Positions 46,095-59,003 of a stretch of DNA of 64,000 nt are shown here, piece after piece. Each line of letters begins with the position of its first letter. Position 1 is the stretch's first letter. A model generated the notes under the pieces. The model made no database searches. It was not told the origin of the DNA and worked only from the letters and a program-made list of their open reading frames with translations. The DNA comes from Triplophysa rosa (Eukaryota; Chordata; Actinopteri; Cypriniformes; Nemacheilidae). Made by a program: the position numbers and the translations under genes. The stretch lies in assembly GCF_024868665.1 (NCBI RefSeq), contig NC_079901.1:4409273-4473272 (forward strand). Reading direction: 5' to 3'.

Positions 46095-47345
46095 CAGTGT
46101 TGGGCACGTTACTTTTAAAAACTAATTATTTATAGTTACTAGTTACTTCTCACAAATAGTAATTGAGTTAGTAACGTAGTTACATAATTGTAAAGTAACT
46201 AATTATCAGGGAATGTAACTATTGCGTACCTTTTAAAAAATGTTCAAATATGTCAAATAACTTGGATGCCCCAACTTTAAATATGTTAAATGAATTAAAT
46301 CGAAACTAAATAGTATAAATTATTTTGATAAAACATTGTACACTAATCTACACTATTTTAATGTTGCTGTGGGTCAATGTGAGAGACCCCTATTAAATTC
46401 AATATTTTATATATCAATATATTGTTCTTGTAAATATTGTAAATATTATCATTACTATACTGGAACAATAAAACACAATAGAATAGTTCAGAACTTTTAC
46501 TGTTTATTGCACAGACCACAACTGGTCAACAAATAAGTCTAAAAATAAATGATGCTTCGAAAGACAACTTCACAATTGCTAGAGCTGTAGCGTCATATGT
46601 TTTACTGTGCAGCATGGATGTATACATTTTTAGAACGTTTCAGTGTGGATAGGCATGATTTGGAAAACAACTGAAAACGCTAGTGTGGTCAAAGACCGTT
46701 TTAAAACGAAAACTCTGTTTTCAAAGGAAAACATATGGACAAGGTCTCAGCTACTAATTTTGTGACAGCATGTGACGATATGAAGTGCTTCATAGACTTG
46801 CCACCGACGTGGAGCCAATAAGTTGCATGTTACATACACATTCCTTGTGTTTCACCAAAAGGAGGGGAAAGTAGTTCTTAGGCCTATATATCCAGTTTGT
46901 GAAAGCTACATTTGAACTTGTTGCTCTTGCCATCACTCTCTGACTCCTACATGTTGGTGCACTCTGTGCGACTGTGTTTGTATGTGAAAACCCACCCTAC
47001 TCTGCCTCTTGTTGGCATAAGCTGAAAATTTACTTTACCTAAGCCAATCATCATCAGTTATGCGGTTATCTCCCACCCCACTCACACACACACCAATCAA
47101 CATCAGTTATGTATCCCACCTCCCAACACACAGCCGAGAAAAAAACTTTGCAGGTACTTTGGAAGAGAGAGCCTACTCCGATGAAAACTGCTTCAGTCAG
47201 CTCAATTATAGTAACGCTGCATTTTATTGTCAGTAACTGTAACGGCGTTGTAACGGGGGAAACAGAAATGCGTTTGAATACTCGTTACTGAAAAAACGAA
47301 GCTGTTAGTAACGCCGTTTATGTATAACGCCGTTATTCCCATCAT
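46095..47345. repeat. hAT-like non-autonomous element (AGTGTTGGGC type)
   Basis: The left end CAGTGTTGGGCACGTTACTT is followed by TAGTTACTAGTTACTTCTC. The right end contains GTAACGGCGTTGTAAC and TAACGCCGTTATTCCCATC. These are the well-known vertebrate hAT-type termini rich in AACGCCGTTA. The right terminus is decayed. The interior is AT-rich with no transposase. Confidence 0.6.
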
Positions 47346-47349
47346 TATT

Positions 47350-47757
47350 ATTAAAGTGGAAGTTCACCCAAAAATCAACTTTGTGTGATTTTTTTTACTC
47401 ACCCAGATGACGTTAAACATGTTTAGAGAACTTCCGACATCTTCGGAGCACAAATAAATATATTTAGGTGACATCCGAGAGCTTTCCAGGCCTTCTCATT
47501 GAAACCATGGTGTCAGTTTTTGCCAAGGTCCGTAAAAGTACTAAAGACATCGTTAAATTGGTCCATCGTGGCATCGTTGTCATAGTGGCTCAGTTGCATT
47601 TTTTTGAAGCGACGAGAATGATTTATGCGCAAAAAACAAACCAAAATACAGACTTAAATCAATATATTCTCCTCTGTCTTGTCAGTGTATGGCGCGCATT
47701 CACGAGAGCACTAAAAATACAGCTAACTAACACAAGAAAACACAAGAAAAACATTTT
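47350..47757. repeat. MITE fragment (AGTTCACCCAAAAAT start)
   Basis: It begins TTAAAGTGGAAGTTCACCC and continues with CACCCAGATGACG and GACATCCGAGAGCTTTCCAG, words seen in a dispersed fish MITE. The right end is missing or overlapped by the next element. Confidence 0.5.
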
Positions 47758-48675
47758 CTGTGATTAATCATGATTAATCGCACATAACAATAATATTTTA
47801 AAATATACTTTTACATTTTAATAATTTCACATTTAATCTTCAAATTGATGTAGAAACAACATATTTCTTTAACAGCGTCATTTTATGAATGAAAGAAAAC
47901 ATTTTGATATTAGTACTGTAACTGATGTCTCTATTAAATTGATTATTTTAACATTAATTATAGCCATTCAACAACATAATTGAGAGCTATCATGAAATAT
48001 ACAGAAATTGAAGGAAGTTCTCAAACACTTTACAGTCTTTAATGCTAAATTATAAATTAAATGCAGAATAATTCTCATTAAAGCTACAAAATCACATTGA
48101 TTTCTTCTTTTATTTTGTTCTTTGATTAACATTAGTAACAGGAGTCACAGCAGCACGTTTAAGAACGTGGCCCCTTTAAGAGCTGTCTCAGTACGCAGAT
48201 CTGCCGTCACCGTACTCCCATTTTCACAACTCTGCATTCATTTAAGATTTTATTTTACACTTTGAAGTCTTGCTTAAGAAAATGCTAGACAAAACGGGCT
48301 TTCTGACATAATCTTGTTTGGTTTTATCCATTCAAGCACGAAAGAGAACTTAACACGGATGCGCTGTCTGACAGAGATTCACCGACGCAGCCTTCAGCCA
48401 GTGACTGTTTACACCAGACTGGACCTCGCGTTGCGTTTTGCCGCGTCCCACAGTTTAGAAGCTGTCTATCTTCATTGGATGCGTCAAAGCAACTGTTTAA
48501 AATCGCGCTTAACTGCTTTAAAAGCCTGTACACGAATTAGAGCGTGATTACATAATGTAACGCTAGACAAAGAATGTCAAAACAAACGGCTGCTGCGTTA
48601 ATTGCGTTAAATATTTTCCACGCGTTAATTTGAAAAAATTAATCCCATGCGTTAACGCGTTAACGTTGACAGCCC
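47758..48675. repeat. hAT-like non-autonomous element (GCGTTAACG type)
   Basis: The right end at 48565-48675 reads TTAATTGCGTTAAAT, GCGTTAACGCGTTAACG and TTGACAGCCCTA. The left part has GTGATTAATCATGATTAATC. Both are signatures of a common vertebrate hAT element. The left terminal few bases are absent. No transposase frame. Confidence 0.6.
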
Positions 48676-48956
48676 TACTTATTATTAATGTTTTGTATTT
48701 AAATTCTATGAATTAAAACTATGCACAATATAAAACACGGTCCATTTAAGAACAAAGCAAGGTTAATGTAACATTGGCTTTACAATAATTAACAACATGT
48801 TTAATTGTACATGAAAGTTGGCTGAGACTGTTTTGCAGGCTGTATGTGGCATTCTGTCCCATGGGCTCATGGGATATAGAAGTATCTCAAGTATCCGTGG
48901 CGGAGTGCTTCAGAATCTGGGCGTAATCTGTAAAATATCCGGGAATTTCTTGCCTA

Positions 48957-51491
48957 CACTGTAAAAATTAAAGGTACTTTGAGGAACCATTTGGGGTTCT
49001 TCACATTGCCACACCGGCGGAACCCTCAGGGGAAACTCAAGGCACCGCTTAATGAAGGGGGGCAGTTCTCTGAGGAACCCTCAAGGCTTCTTGGGGATCC
49101 CTTTTATTAAAATGGTCTGGAAACATCTTGGGTGCTTAAGGCACCATTTCACAGTTTATATTTGCTATTCACAATATTTTAATAAGCAGAAATACTAAAT
49201 CAAATACAACAGTTTATTGATAAACAACAACAATTTACATTGAATAAATATTTACAGAATGGTCAATATTGAACATTACCATTCTAAATTCATGAAATCA
49301 CATGTATAATTAATATTGTGTTGGTGATATTGTTATAAATGAAAAGTCTTTATCTTAACAAAACTAACCAAATAATTTGCCTTAATTTTAAATATACTGT
49401 ACATACAGAAATATTTCAGGTACTTTGTACAAATGTACAATTGTAAAAAAGTCCAGCAAAAAGTAGTCTCTCATAGCAAGGCCTACACCCATGGTAAAGT
49501 TGTAATTTGCCAAAAAGCAAATCCTCGCGAGCTAGAGAAAACAATGCTGTTCTCTCCAAATGGGTTTCCTGCTATTACCAGGTGGTGTGAGGACCCATGT
49601 AGTCAAAGTCAAAATTATTTCTATAGTACATTTCACAATTTTGCATTGCTAAAGTATTTATGGCAAAAGAGAACAGGAGCTGCGCCTGTTGGCCTTAGGT
49701 GTCCCAGGCAGTGCAAGGATGAGCATCAGGGTGGGCTGGGTCTGTTGGCCTTGGGTGTCCCTGCGAATAAGACATGGAGACCAAAAAGAGGGATTTAGAT
49801 AACGTCTCATAAAACATTAAATTTAATCATTTAGCACATCACAAATTGGTTTACAAATGTAACAAAGAACAAACAAAATATTACAATGCCTGGAAGTCAC
49901 TGTTTTGGTCTATGGTTAAGGAGTACAATAGGCTATTTATAGCAACAACTGTAATAATCCACTTTATTCAGATTTTCCATTGTCAATGAGTATTTTTACA
50001 TGTGCAAATATAACAAATAACATAATAATGAAAATATCACAATAAAAATAATACTTACATTTTTTTGCTGCTCAACTGGAAAATACTGAAAATTCTGAGT
50101 TAAAAGGATAAAAACAGAACTGAATCATATAAATATTTAATTACAGACAATTTATGTAACATGGGTGGGAAAACCATTCAACACAAACATCAATAAGTTA
50201 AAAAAGAGCTATACATTCACTAAAAGTGAACATAATAGCTAAAAGTGGCTAAAAGTCATTGTTTGTCATTAACACTAACGTTACCCATTTAACGTTAGCC
50301 CCACAAGCTTCATCTTAACTTATATTCGTTAGCATCTCGGCTAAAACATGCGCTGCCTACACCGTGTAAATAAATGGTTTAAACAGCCAAAAGCGGCCAT
50401 ACAATTAGACGTGTCAGAGTATACATTTACATAAATAGTATATAGTTAGTATATTTAAGTTATTTATATATTTTGACTTTACTTCCATCCAATGGGACAG
50501 TCGAGAGGTTGTTGCGATCCGTAATTTGGAATTCCCGCCTGTCGCGCGAGCGGAACAACACTGGTGAACACTCGTGCCACTGATGTTTGATCGCAGACGG
50601 ATCGGCGACATCAAAGCACAGTGAGAGCTATTTGTGAACTGACTGCTCTGTGTGCTTTAGAGATGTTATTCTAAGTCCGTATGCGTTTTGTCATAAGGTG
50701 ATCGGTCTGCGCAGAGCTGGAAAAAGTTAAACATACATACTAACGAAAGCGGCACATGCCTTGACTCTGAGACATTGGGCCAACAGCGCCACAGTACTGT
50801 GGAGGGCGAGACTGCACAATAAACACAGAGCAGCTGCAGTTTGTTTGTAAAGCACAACAACGTTTACATCTTCAAAAGATTTCAGTGACTTCAGGATCCA
50901 CTTATAGAATAAAAATGTTTATTTATAATATATTAATATAATTAATTATATAATACAAATAGTAAGAAATATTAAATAATCAAAAAGCTTGCTGAAATTT
51001 TTCAAAATAACATTTAGCCTTTTCTAATCATGTGCATGATTTTAAATTGTGTTCACTTAGCAGGGGCCAAAAACCAAACTTTGGACTATTCTCATTCTCA
51101 TAAAACATCAAAATGATCAGACACTAAAAATCCCTATTTCATGCAGAATTTTGTGGGGTTCCTCTAGATACTGTCATGCACAAGAGAGATTCTACAGGAA
51201 CCACTTACAAGTTTACAGACCTTACAAGAGCCATTTTTAGAATTTGAGTTCCTTCAATAACCCGCAAAGCACTTTGAGGTCCCAGTGTAGTGAAAAGGTG
51301 ACTCCAGAACTTTACAACTGAATATGGGGTTATTCAAGAATCTTCTAGGTTCCTGGAAGAACCACAAAGACTATAGATGGTTCCACCATAACCCTTTTAT
51401 TGAGAAAAAGAGCTTTGGAGCACCTAAAATACAGTTTAAGGTTCTTTGAGTACACAACAGGATATTTGAGGCACTTTTTCTTTTTACTGTG
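48957..51491. mobile_element. 2.5-kb element bounded by CACTGTAAAAA / TTTTTACTGTG
   Basis: The left end CACTGTAAAAATTAAAGG, followed by TTTGAGGAACCATTTGGGG, is mirrored on the right by GTTCTTTGAG...TTTTTACTGTG. Both subterminal zones are rich in GGTTCTT/AAGAACC words. TA flanks both ends (48955-48956, 51492-51493). It shares the CACTG start with the element at 18348. The interior (49150-51000) has no recognised transposase; a GTGTCCCAGGCAGTGCAAGG duplication occurs near 49700. Confidence 0.55.
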
Positions 51492-51494
51492 TAC

Positions 51495-51730
51495 TCTTTT
51501 ATGAATACTGACGATTCGGACATACTACTCTGTTCAAGTACTGTTTTCTCCTACTACATAGTAGGTAAGTAGGCATATTCGGACGCAACATTAGTATACG
51601 CACGTCCAAATCTCACGAGAAATAGTCCACCATCTGGGTATTTCTCGCCTACTGTTTTGTGAATACTGACGGACATACTTTTTGTTTGCCTACTATGTAG
51701 TAAGGAAGTATGCCATTTCAGATTCAGCCG
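51495..51730. repeat. Palindromic MITE-like segment
   Basis: ATGAATACTGACGATTCGGA (51501) and GTGAATACTGACGGACATAC (51660) are direct-related, and TACTACATAGTAGGTAAGTA pairs with TACTATGTAGTAAGGAAG. A fish MITE of this composition is common; boundaries are approximate. Confidence 0.5.
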
Positions 51731-52717
51731 GTATTTATAATGAAGATGATGCTGGATATCGCTAGCAGGTGTGGGTGATTGAAGACGAGTGACGGGAGAG
51801 GGAGCGTGGAGAATACTGGGAAGTGAAGTCGGGGGGAAGACACGGGAGAAACAGGCAGTAGCTCTTCACTGAACGCAATATCCAGGGGCCGAGGTTGGAT
51901 CCAGATCCAGTCTCCTCCCACTCCATTTGATTGGTCAACAGATTCCTGCAGCAGTTTTGCCACAACATACTCGTGTTGTTGATCTATCATTTCTGCATTG
52001 AGTTGTAACTGAAGTTATTCTTTTGACAGAAAAACAGACTTGCTGAAGACAAACTTCATTTATTAACATATTTTTAATAACATGTTTTATTAGATTTAGG
52101 GTAAGGATTAACATATATTTAACTGTGATCATTACTTACAGGCCTGCACTAAATTATGAATCCATCTCGACTACATTATTCAACCTGGTCTCATAGGAAA
52201 TGCGTACCTCTGTACACCTTTTGCAGCGCCACAAAATATGTACCACCAGGTACATATTGCAACCCTGTATCACAATTTCCAACAACAGTAACGTTAACAA
52301 CACCATATCATATTATATTGGGGTGTAATGATTTTGAATGTAATCAGACGTCGTATTTTGTGTGCGTTTATTATTTTGTACACATAATTTAGATGTTTTT
52401 GAGCACGTAACCCGCCCCTAAACCTAACAGTTTGTATATTATACAATATAATACACAACACGTAACAGGCTGTTTATTCAAAAAGTGCAATTATTCCAAC
52501 CGTTCCGAGGCCAAAGAACAGACCCAAAAGCGATCCCCTTCTACGTCCACCATAAAACTCTGAACCAGACCAGCTGCGCGGAGTGACAGAATTTCAAAAA
52601 TGTCCACCCTTCGACAGTGAAATGGCATTGGCTCTCGTGTGTCTTGTGACTAGTTGCATCATTACGTTAGCTACGTTTTGAAATGGCATTGGCTGACCCA
52701 CTCCAATTCAAGTGGTA
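51731..52717. other. No recognisable gene; possible MITE remnant
   Basis: No convincing coding signal. CAACCTGGTCTCATAGG (52180) with a nearby palindromic GTACCACCAGGTAC suggests a MITE remnant at about 52180-52460. A GGCATTGGCT word recurs at 52624 and 52685. Confidence 0.35.
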
Positions 52718-52964
52718 CTCGCTGCAGAGCCAAGGGGTGGAGCAAAGCTCCAGCTCCCCCTCGCTGGACCTAGTGGGCGGAGCTTGAGCTATCCACGCGC
52801 AGATACAGTCCGAACTCGTACAGTTTGTTCCGTACTGCAAGAAAAGTGTACATTAAAGATAAACTGAACTTTGAGACATGTATAAAATCTTTCCATAGAC
52901 TTATATCGTTGTCTCGACATAAATGCTAATATTTGTTGTTATTTTTGAATTCCTAACATTTGTC
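52718..52964 (+). repeat. KDZ-like element terminal inverted repeat, left
   Basis: Includes GGAGCAAAGCTCCAGCTCCC (itself a small hairpin) and GGGCGGAGCTTGAGCTATCC, then GATAAACTGAACTTTGAGAC. All have inverted counterparts at 63528-63772. Confidence 0.85.
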
Positions 52965-53845
52965 ATGATTTTTTTTTTTTAGCGAAACGGCATTACGTGA
53001 ACACATAAGCTAATAAAAATATTTAATGCCCAAACTATGTATGTATTTCTAACTGTTGAAACTTAATCCATCTCAGAAAAGGAAATGTTATAATATTTTC
53101 TTCTTATTATGAATCCTTTCGTTGTTTTGCTTCATTTCTAATTAGTTTTTGATAAAAGCTTCTACTTTATGATGTAAATTACTACATATAGTAGGCAATG
53201 TGAAAGCTTACTATCTGTGCACTCTTTCCTTCTTTTTTCCATCGCATTAACGTGTGGTTTAGATGTGAATTCAAATAATCTGATTCATTCGTGTAGTAAA
53301 CTTCGGACCCTAACTGTCCATTGTTCTTTATTCTTATATTTACAAGCTTTTTGGAGTACGTGCATTCATATATAATAATTTAAATGGAATTATATAACTG
53401 TAATAGAGGATAGACTCAGCCTTCACGTGGTAGGCTATGTATTATGCCATTTCAATATGTAACCAGTCTAAAAGTAGTATGAAACCAGCCATGTGATTTG
53501 CCATTTAATAGGATGAACATGTTAACACATGAGCTCTGAGACTAGTAAGGCATCCAATCCACTGACATTTGTGAGTTGTGTCATTTTATAGTCACATATT
53601 CCACTGTCCTACAGGTGTTGCTGGATTTATTTGTTTCTATTAACCTTACCTTACTTAGCAAAATGTGCATCTAACATAAAATAAATATTTAATGTACATA
53701 AAATATAATAAATATACTATAATAAAAAATATAAATATATTTCAAGAACACAACACTTATTTTCACACAGAATTTTAATGTTATTTTACAAAAACAAAAC
53801 CCAAACGATATTTACATACATAATATTTACAACATCCCACAATAT

Positions 53846-54577
53846 TTACAAGTCAGGGTTGAAGAAACAAGACACACGGATATTTCTTTGGTCTCGTATT
53901 TCCTGTAAGAAAAATTCCATGTCCTCTAGTTTTTGAAACGTGAATAAGAAAGGAGCCCGGATTTCTTCTTCGTCCATGTCACCTTCATACAATGTATTAA
54001 TAAATAAGTCACACATTGTGATAGCCAGCAAGGCATCATCCTCCTTCATTTTTAAAATCTTTGGGAGTTCAATCTTCCCAGCAAAGTGGCGTTGGTTCTC
54101 CTCCACCCACTCACAGGCCAGCTGAATATTTCTCATGACCGCTGAGTCCTTTGTGCAATATAAGAAATTCCAATGATAATGTAATTAATCAAATGCTGCT
54201 CATAAACACTTAAACAAGAAAGGTAAATACAGAAACAAAACAATAGACAAGCAATACATAAACATTTCCTCTACATACAGAGAATTTTGGTGTTGGGGTA
54301 ATCTCAATGACATCCGCCTCAGGTGGAGTGACTTCCATGTCATCTGGATTTGGACGTTTTTCTTGGGCAACTGGCTGTGGGATTTCACTGTGGAAAATGA
54401 CAAACATTACAATGTTTTAGGTGTGCATTTTTTATTTTTATATACTGCCTGCATACTAGAACTGCACATTATGGAGGATTTAATCAAAAGTATAGTTATC
54501 AATATCATATACCTTGTTAAAGGAAAAGCCTGCAACAACCGATAGCACCACCACTTCCTGATTGTAGGTATGTCAGA
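53846..54577 (-). CDS. Fusion gene exons 19-21: C-terminal region
   Basis: 54577-54513 (SDIPTIRKWWCYRLLQAFPL), 54387-54279 (EKRPNPDDMEVTPPEADVIE, acidic) and 54148-53846 (MRNIQLACEWVEENQRHFAG, LLAITMCDLFINTLYEGD, then a stop after CFFNPDL at 53846). The last exon is intact. The first continues the protease fold; the last has no recognised domain. Confidence 0.6.
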
Positions 54578-54671
54578 CTGATAAAAGAAAGCAATCTTAA
54601 TCATTTTTTATTCTTTTAAAAGTGTTCTCATAATCATTTTTGTATATAACCATAAATTGATGCAAACTTAC

Positions 54672-55097
54672 TGCGGCGAAATCAAATGGCTTTGAGAGGG
54701 TAACATAGAGTGCATACTGAAATACAAAACAAAATCTATATTAACAAATGCAATGTTTAGCACACACACAACTGTACAGCAACTATAAGACCACTTACCA
54801 CCAACATGAATACCCCACAATCACTTCCTCCCAGCTGAAGTGGTTCACCCTGTTAATTATAGTTGAATTAAACCATATATTATATACAGAATATAAATGT
54901 CAAGTCCAGTGATTGTTTTTTTATATTTTAGTCAAGACTGTTTGTTTATGGTTTTGTTGAAAAATACAATAAATTCACCCTCAGTGGGTTATTTGTGACA
55001 ACTGTGTACTGTATTCTTTAAGTTATAAAACTATACCTCAAAATCTGTCAGTGCAGACATGTTCCAATGGCCGGGAGAAACGTGATCTGCCAATTGT
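54672..55097 (-). CDS. Fusion gene exons 16-18: Ulp1-like protease Cys half
   Basis: 55097-55037 (QLADHVSPGHWNMSALTDFE; its duplicate at 56921-56861 has LANHV), 54849-54799 (GEPLQLGGSDCGVFMLV) and 54716-54672 (YALYVTLSKPFDFAA). GSDCGVFML is the catalytic Cys motif of the Ulp1 family, and the Gln in LQLGG fits the oxyanion Gln position. His, Asp, Gln and Cys all occur in the right order, so the protease domain was probably active in the intact element. Confidence 0.65.
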
Positions 55098-55721
55098 CTG
55101 AAGTAATACAACAAAACGGATGATATATTATACAATAATATGTCTTCATGGGCAATCAAATATAAATAAAGACATAACTTATCATATTGCAATAAAAATG
55201 TTCGGGCTCAAAGAAGTACTACTGACTTGTGAAGCTGCAAGTGCAGCTATGAGCTGAAAGCACTGATTAGCAATCTGGTATAAAAGATATTAAAACAAGT
55301 TGAACTTGGTCAGATGGGCAATCATAGTCTGAAGAGAATATCCATATTTGTAAACAATTTTGTATAGTCTTAATAAAGCTTGTTTACAGCTATATACATT
55401 TTAAAACAGTAGTGTACAATTACAAGTAAAAGAAACAATTTCTTGACCGAATCTCCTTGTGTGAAAAGAGGAGCAGTGGAAAACATAAATTGATCAAGAA
55501 ATATGTCCTAACACAAAGCAGATCCATACTGTTAAATTCATGGCTATTATTTTTAAGTTTTGTGTCACTCACCAGATTGTGTTGTTTCATCTGTTTCAGT
55601 AGCTATCTGTGCAGCTGTGCCTTTAGTAAAAGAAAACAAAAACAGTCAAGAGTATAATATAACAATGCAAATGTCCATTCAATGTTGAACAAATGACAAA
55701 ATTAAAATATTAATATTTTAC

Positions 55722-56354
55722 CAATTACTATCTGCCCATTGTGATCCAACTGCAGTTGAACATCTCTGCCCACTACTTTCTGGATGCTGGTTTTAGTTTT
55801 GTTATTGCATTTTGTGTTGTAGTGGTGCAGCATGTTCCGCATCATGAAGATGTGCTCAGAAGGTGTGAGGGTATTCAAAAAATAGTTGTTCTTTCTCATG
55901 TCTGAAAATAGTTGCTCGGCGCACTGGCTGTTAACCCAGCCAGCCAGTTCTGGAACAAGTGCAATCCTTCTAAGGGCATCTTTAGCATCCTTTGTATTCC
56001 GCTCATGGAAACCGTCGTACAGGGTGTAGTGGTCAGATGACCCAGTGATTGGGTGGCCTGTTTTCTTAGTTTTAAGCCATGGTAAACTGACCTTTAGCCT
56101 TCCCTCGGCAGCCAATTGTAGATTGTCTGCAGTTGCTTCAGCCAGCCGCCCCTCATGTGGACTAAATGGCAAATTTTCAGGCTCCCTCAAGTTAGTGTGT
56201 GTTGCCAATCCCCTTGCAAAGTCATATATGGCAATGTTTGGGAAGTGCTTCCAGCTAAGCAACATGTCAGCATAGTCTCTGGGACTCTCTGCTCTTAAAT
56301 TACATGTTATTGAGTAGACCACTCCACAGGGGCACATAACAACTGCCCAGCCAC
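55722..56354 (-). CDS. Fusion gene exon 8 (copy 1), open
   Basis: Near-identical to 59004-59651 but with KVSLPWLKTKK intact (no stop) and a 15-bp in-frame deletion (residues ETDAN) after KKT. It also differs as TLYDGFHE versus TLYDVFHE. The acceptor (TCTATAG) and donor (GTAAAATA) are retained. It lies in the first unit of the internal duplication. Confidence 0.7.
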
Positions 56355-57436
56355 CTATAGAAAATACAGACGAACCCATGCATTATTCTGTAGGCCTGTG
56401 GTAACTTGTACTGTATGTCTGTCTTTAAAAGTGAAATATCTTGAGCTTCAAACATTACATTCTCCTGGCAGAAGGACTTTTATCACTTTACAGTAAACAG
56501 ACACAACAGATCCAACCGTTTAGTGAAAGATGTATCTTACCTGAAGCTCCCCAGACTTTCTCAAAGATCTTGTCGTAAGATGACCTATTCTTCATTTCTT
56601 CCCGCAATCTTAGGATAAGGTCCANACCCCACAATCACTTCCTCCCAGCTGAAGTGGTGCACCCTGTTAATTATAGTTGAATTAAACCATATATTATATA
56701 CAGAATATAAATGTCAAGTCCAGTGATTGGTTTTTTTATATCTTAGTCAAGTCTGTTTGTTTATGGTTTTGTTGAAGAATACAATAAATTTACTAGATTC
56801 ACCCTCAGTGGGTTATTTGTGACAACTGTGTACTGTATTCTTTAAGTTATAAAACTGTACCTCAAAATCTGTCAGTGCAGACATGTTCCAATGGCCGGGA
56901 GAAACGTGATTTGCCAATTGTCTGAAGTAATACAACAAAACAAATGATATATTATACAATAATATGTCTTCATGGGCAATCAAATATAAATAAAGACATA
57001 ACTTATCATATTGCAATAAAAATGTTCGGGCTCAAAGAAGAACTACCCCTCCTTATGTTAGAGCCAGTGGATGGATTTACTATAACTGAATTCTAAGTAT
57101 ACAATGCTGGAAATAATAGCTGGCTAAAACAAAAAAAGTATGATCTCAAACAGATCGGCCATACATTTCATACTGTGTGACACAGTTCAGTTCATGAAGT
57201 CACAGTTCAGTTCATGATGTCGAAAGTATTATTCTGTCACTCCTCACACCTGTAAAAAATAAAATTTTGTAGCCAGTTCATTTAAAATTAAATAAAGATT
57301 ATCACAGGATAAAACAAGCTGGTTAACATAAGAACACAGACATTCGTTTGTGTTAGTATAAACTCAAAACACATGCATGTTATTAGTATGACTGCAGATC
57401 ATTAGAACTAGAAATGTGCAATCCTCAAAGGAAAAC

Positions 57437-58902
57437 CTGAAAATATGAATGTAGCTCCCTTGTCCAAAGTAATTGGGGTTCATCGAATCAAAAAAGAAAA
57501 TCTCCCTTGACTTTAGCTTGAGGATCTATAAAAGGACATGACATTAGAAATTAGTAATGCACTTCAGTGTATCCTTCATAGGAACTGGACCAACAGAGAG
57601 CCCACAAAGCACACCTGTGCAGTTATGGACTTAACAATCAAAAGTACAAGTACAATATTCATAAGCAGGTCTAATGGAAAACCAAAAAACTATAAGAAAA
57701 AGATAACTTTAAAATATACTTGCATGACACCTCAATTCTAAACACTACATTAACATATGGAAACATGTAACTTACGCATAGAATCCAGTGCCCTGACTCC
57801 CATGAAGGAAGTAAAATAAAATCCTTGGTTGCAGCATCATCCTGTGTACCACAGTAATGATCATTATTTTCCTGTTTATGATTGTTTATTTCCTGGACCA
57901 ACAATTCACATAACCACATATTTTAAAGTATACTAACAGGTATAGCTGCCCTAGGATCATTGTCATATGGAGGCAACCATGTCAGCACCACATAACTGTT
58001 GACAGCAAACACATCTTTGCCCTAAAAAGATAGAAATATATAGTGCAGTTTGTGGCATTAAACATTTATCATAACCTTTGAGTTACTAAATCGAACAGAA
58101 ACTAATAATAACTGACCTGTGAAGCTGCAAGTGCAGCTATGAGCTGAAAGCACTGATTAGCAATCTGGTTAAAAAGATATTAAAACAAGTTGTTTTAACA
58201 TCAATCCTATGTCAACAGCAATATGATGCCTGGAAATGGACATTTACCATTGCCTCCAACTCATCAAAGGCCAAAGACCAAAAGTCACTTCTCTTTAATG
58301 TTTGGGTTGGGCTCAGCTGAAGTAAATGCTCATTTGGATCTTTGGCTTTATCCAAGACATAAGCCAGCTGGAAATGGGAAAAACACATGGTTATATTTGG
58401 AACGCATTAAAACATGTACAGTATCATGTCACAAACAAGAACAGTAAACCAGATAAAATATTTATGGCAATCACTGCCAATATGAATACACCACCAAATT
58501 CTGTTGTGCTGGTAGATAGTCAACATCCCATATCCTCCTGCTTGCTTGCTCATCTGTCTGGCTTGTTGTTAAACCTAGAACTTGGTCAGATGGGCAAGCA
58601 AAGTCTGAAGAGAAGATCCACATTTGTAAACAATTTTTTATAGTCTTAATAAAGCTTGTTTATAGCTATATACATTTTAAAACAGTAGTGTACAATTACA
58701 AGTAAAATAAACAATTTCTTGACCGAATCTCCTTGTGTGAAAAGAGGAGCAGTGTAAAACATAAATTGATCAAGAAATATGTCCTAACATAAAGCAGATC
58801 CATACTGTTAAATTCATGGCTATTATTTTTAAGTTTTAAGTTTTGTGTCACTCACAGATTGTGTTGTTTCATCTCTTTCAGTAGCTATCTGTGCAGCTGT
58901 GC
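57437..58902 (-). CDS. Fusion gene exons 9-15: linker and Ulp1-like protease His/Asp half
   Basis: 58902-58856 (AAQIATERDETTQS), 58604-58495 (DQVLGLTTSQTDEQASRRI), 58367-58248 (QLSPTQTLKRSDFWSLAFDE), 58164-58117 (ANQCFQLIAALAAS), 58021-57938 (KDVFAVNSYVVLTWLPPYD), 57841-57776 (DFILLPSWESGHWILC) and 57525-57437 (REIFFFDSMNPNYFGQG). GHWIL supplies the catalytic His and FFDSMN the catalytic Asp of Ulp1/SENP (C48) proteases, which cleave SUMO-like modifiers. All splice sites are GT/AG. The first exon is one base short compared with its duplicate (55573-55620), which would shift the frame. Confidence 0.65.
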
Positions 58903-59003
58903 CTTTAGTAAAAGAAAACAAAAACAGTAAAGAGTATAATATAACAATGCAAATGTCCATTCAATGTTGAACAAATGACAAAATTAAAATATGAATAATT
59001 TAC

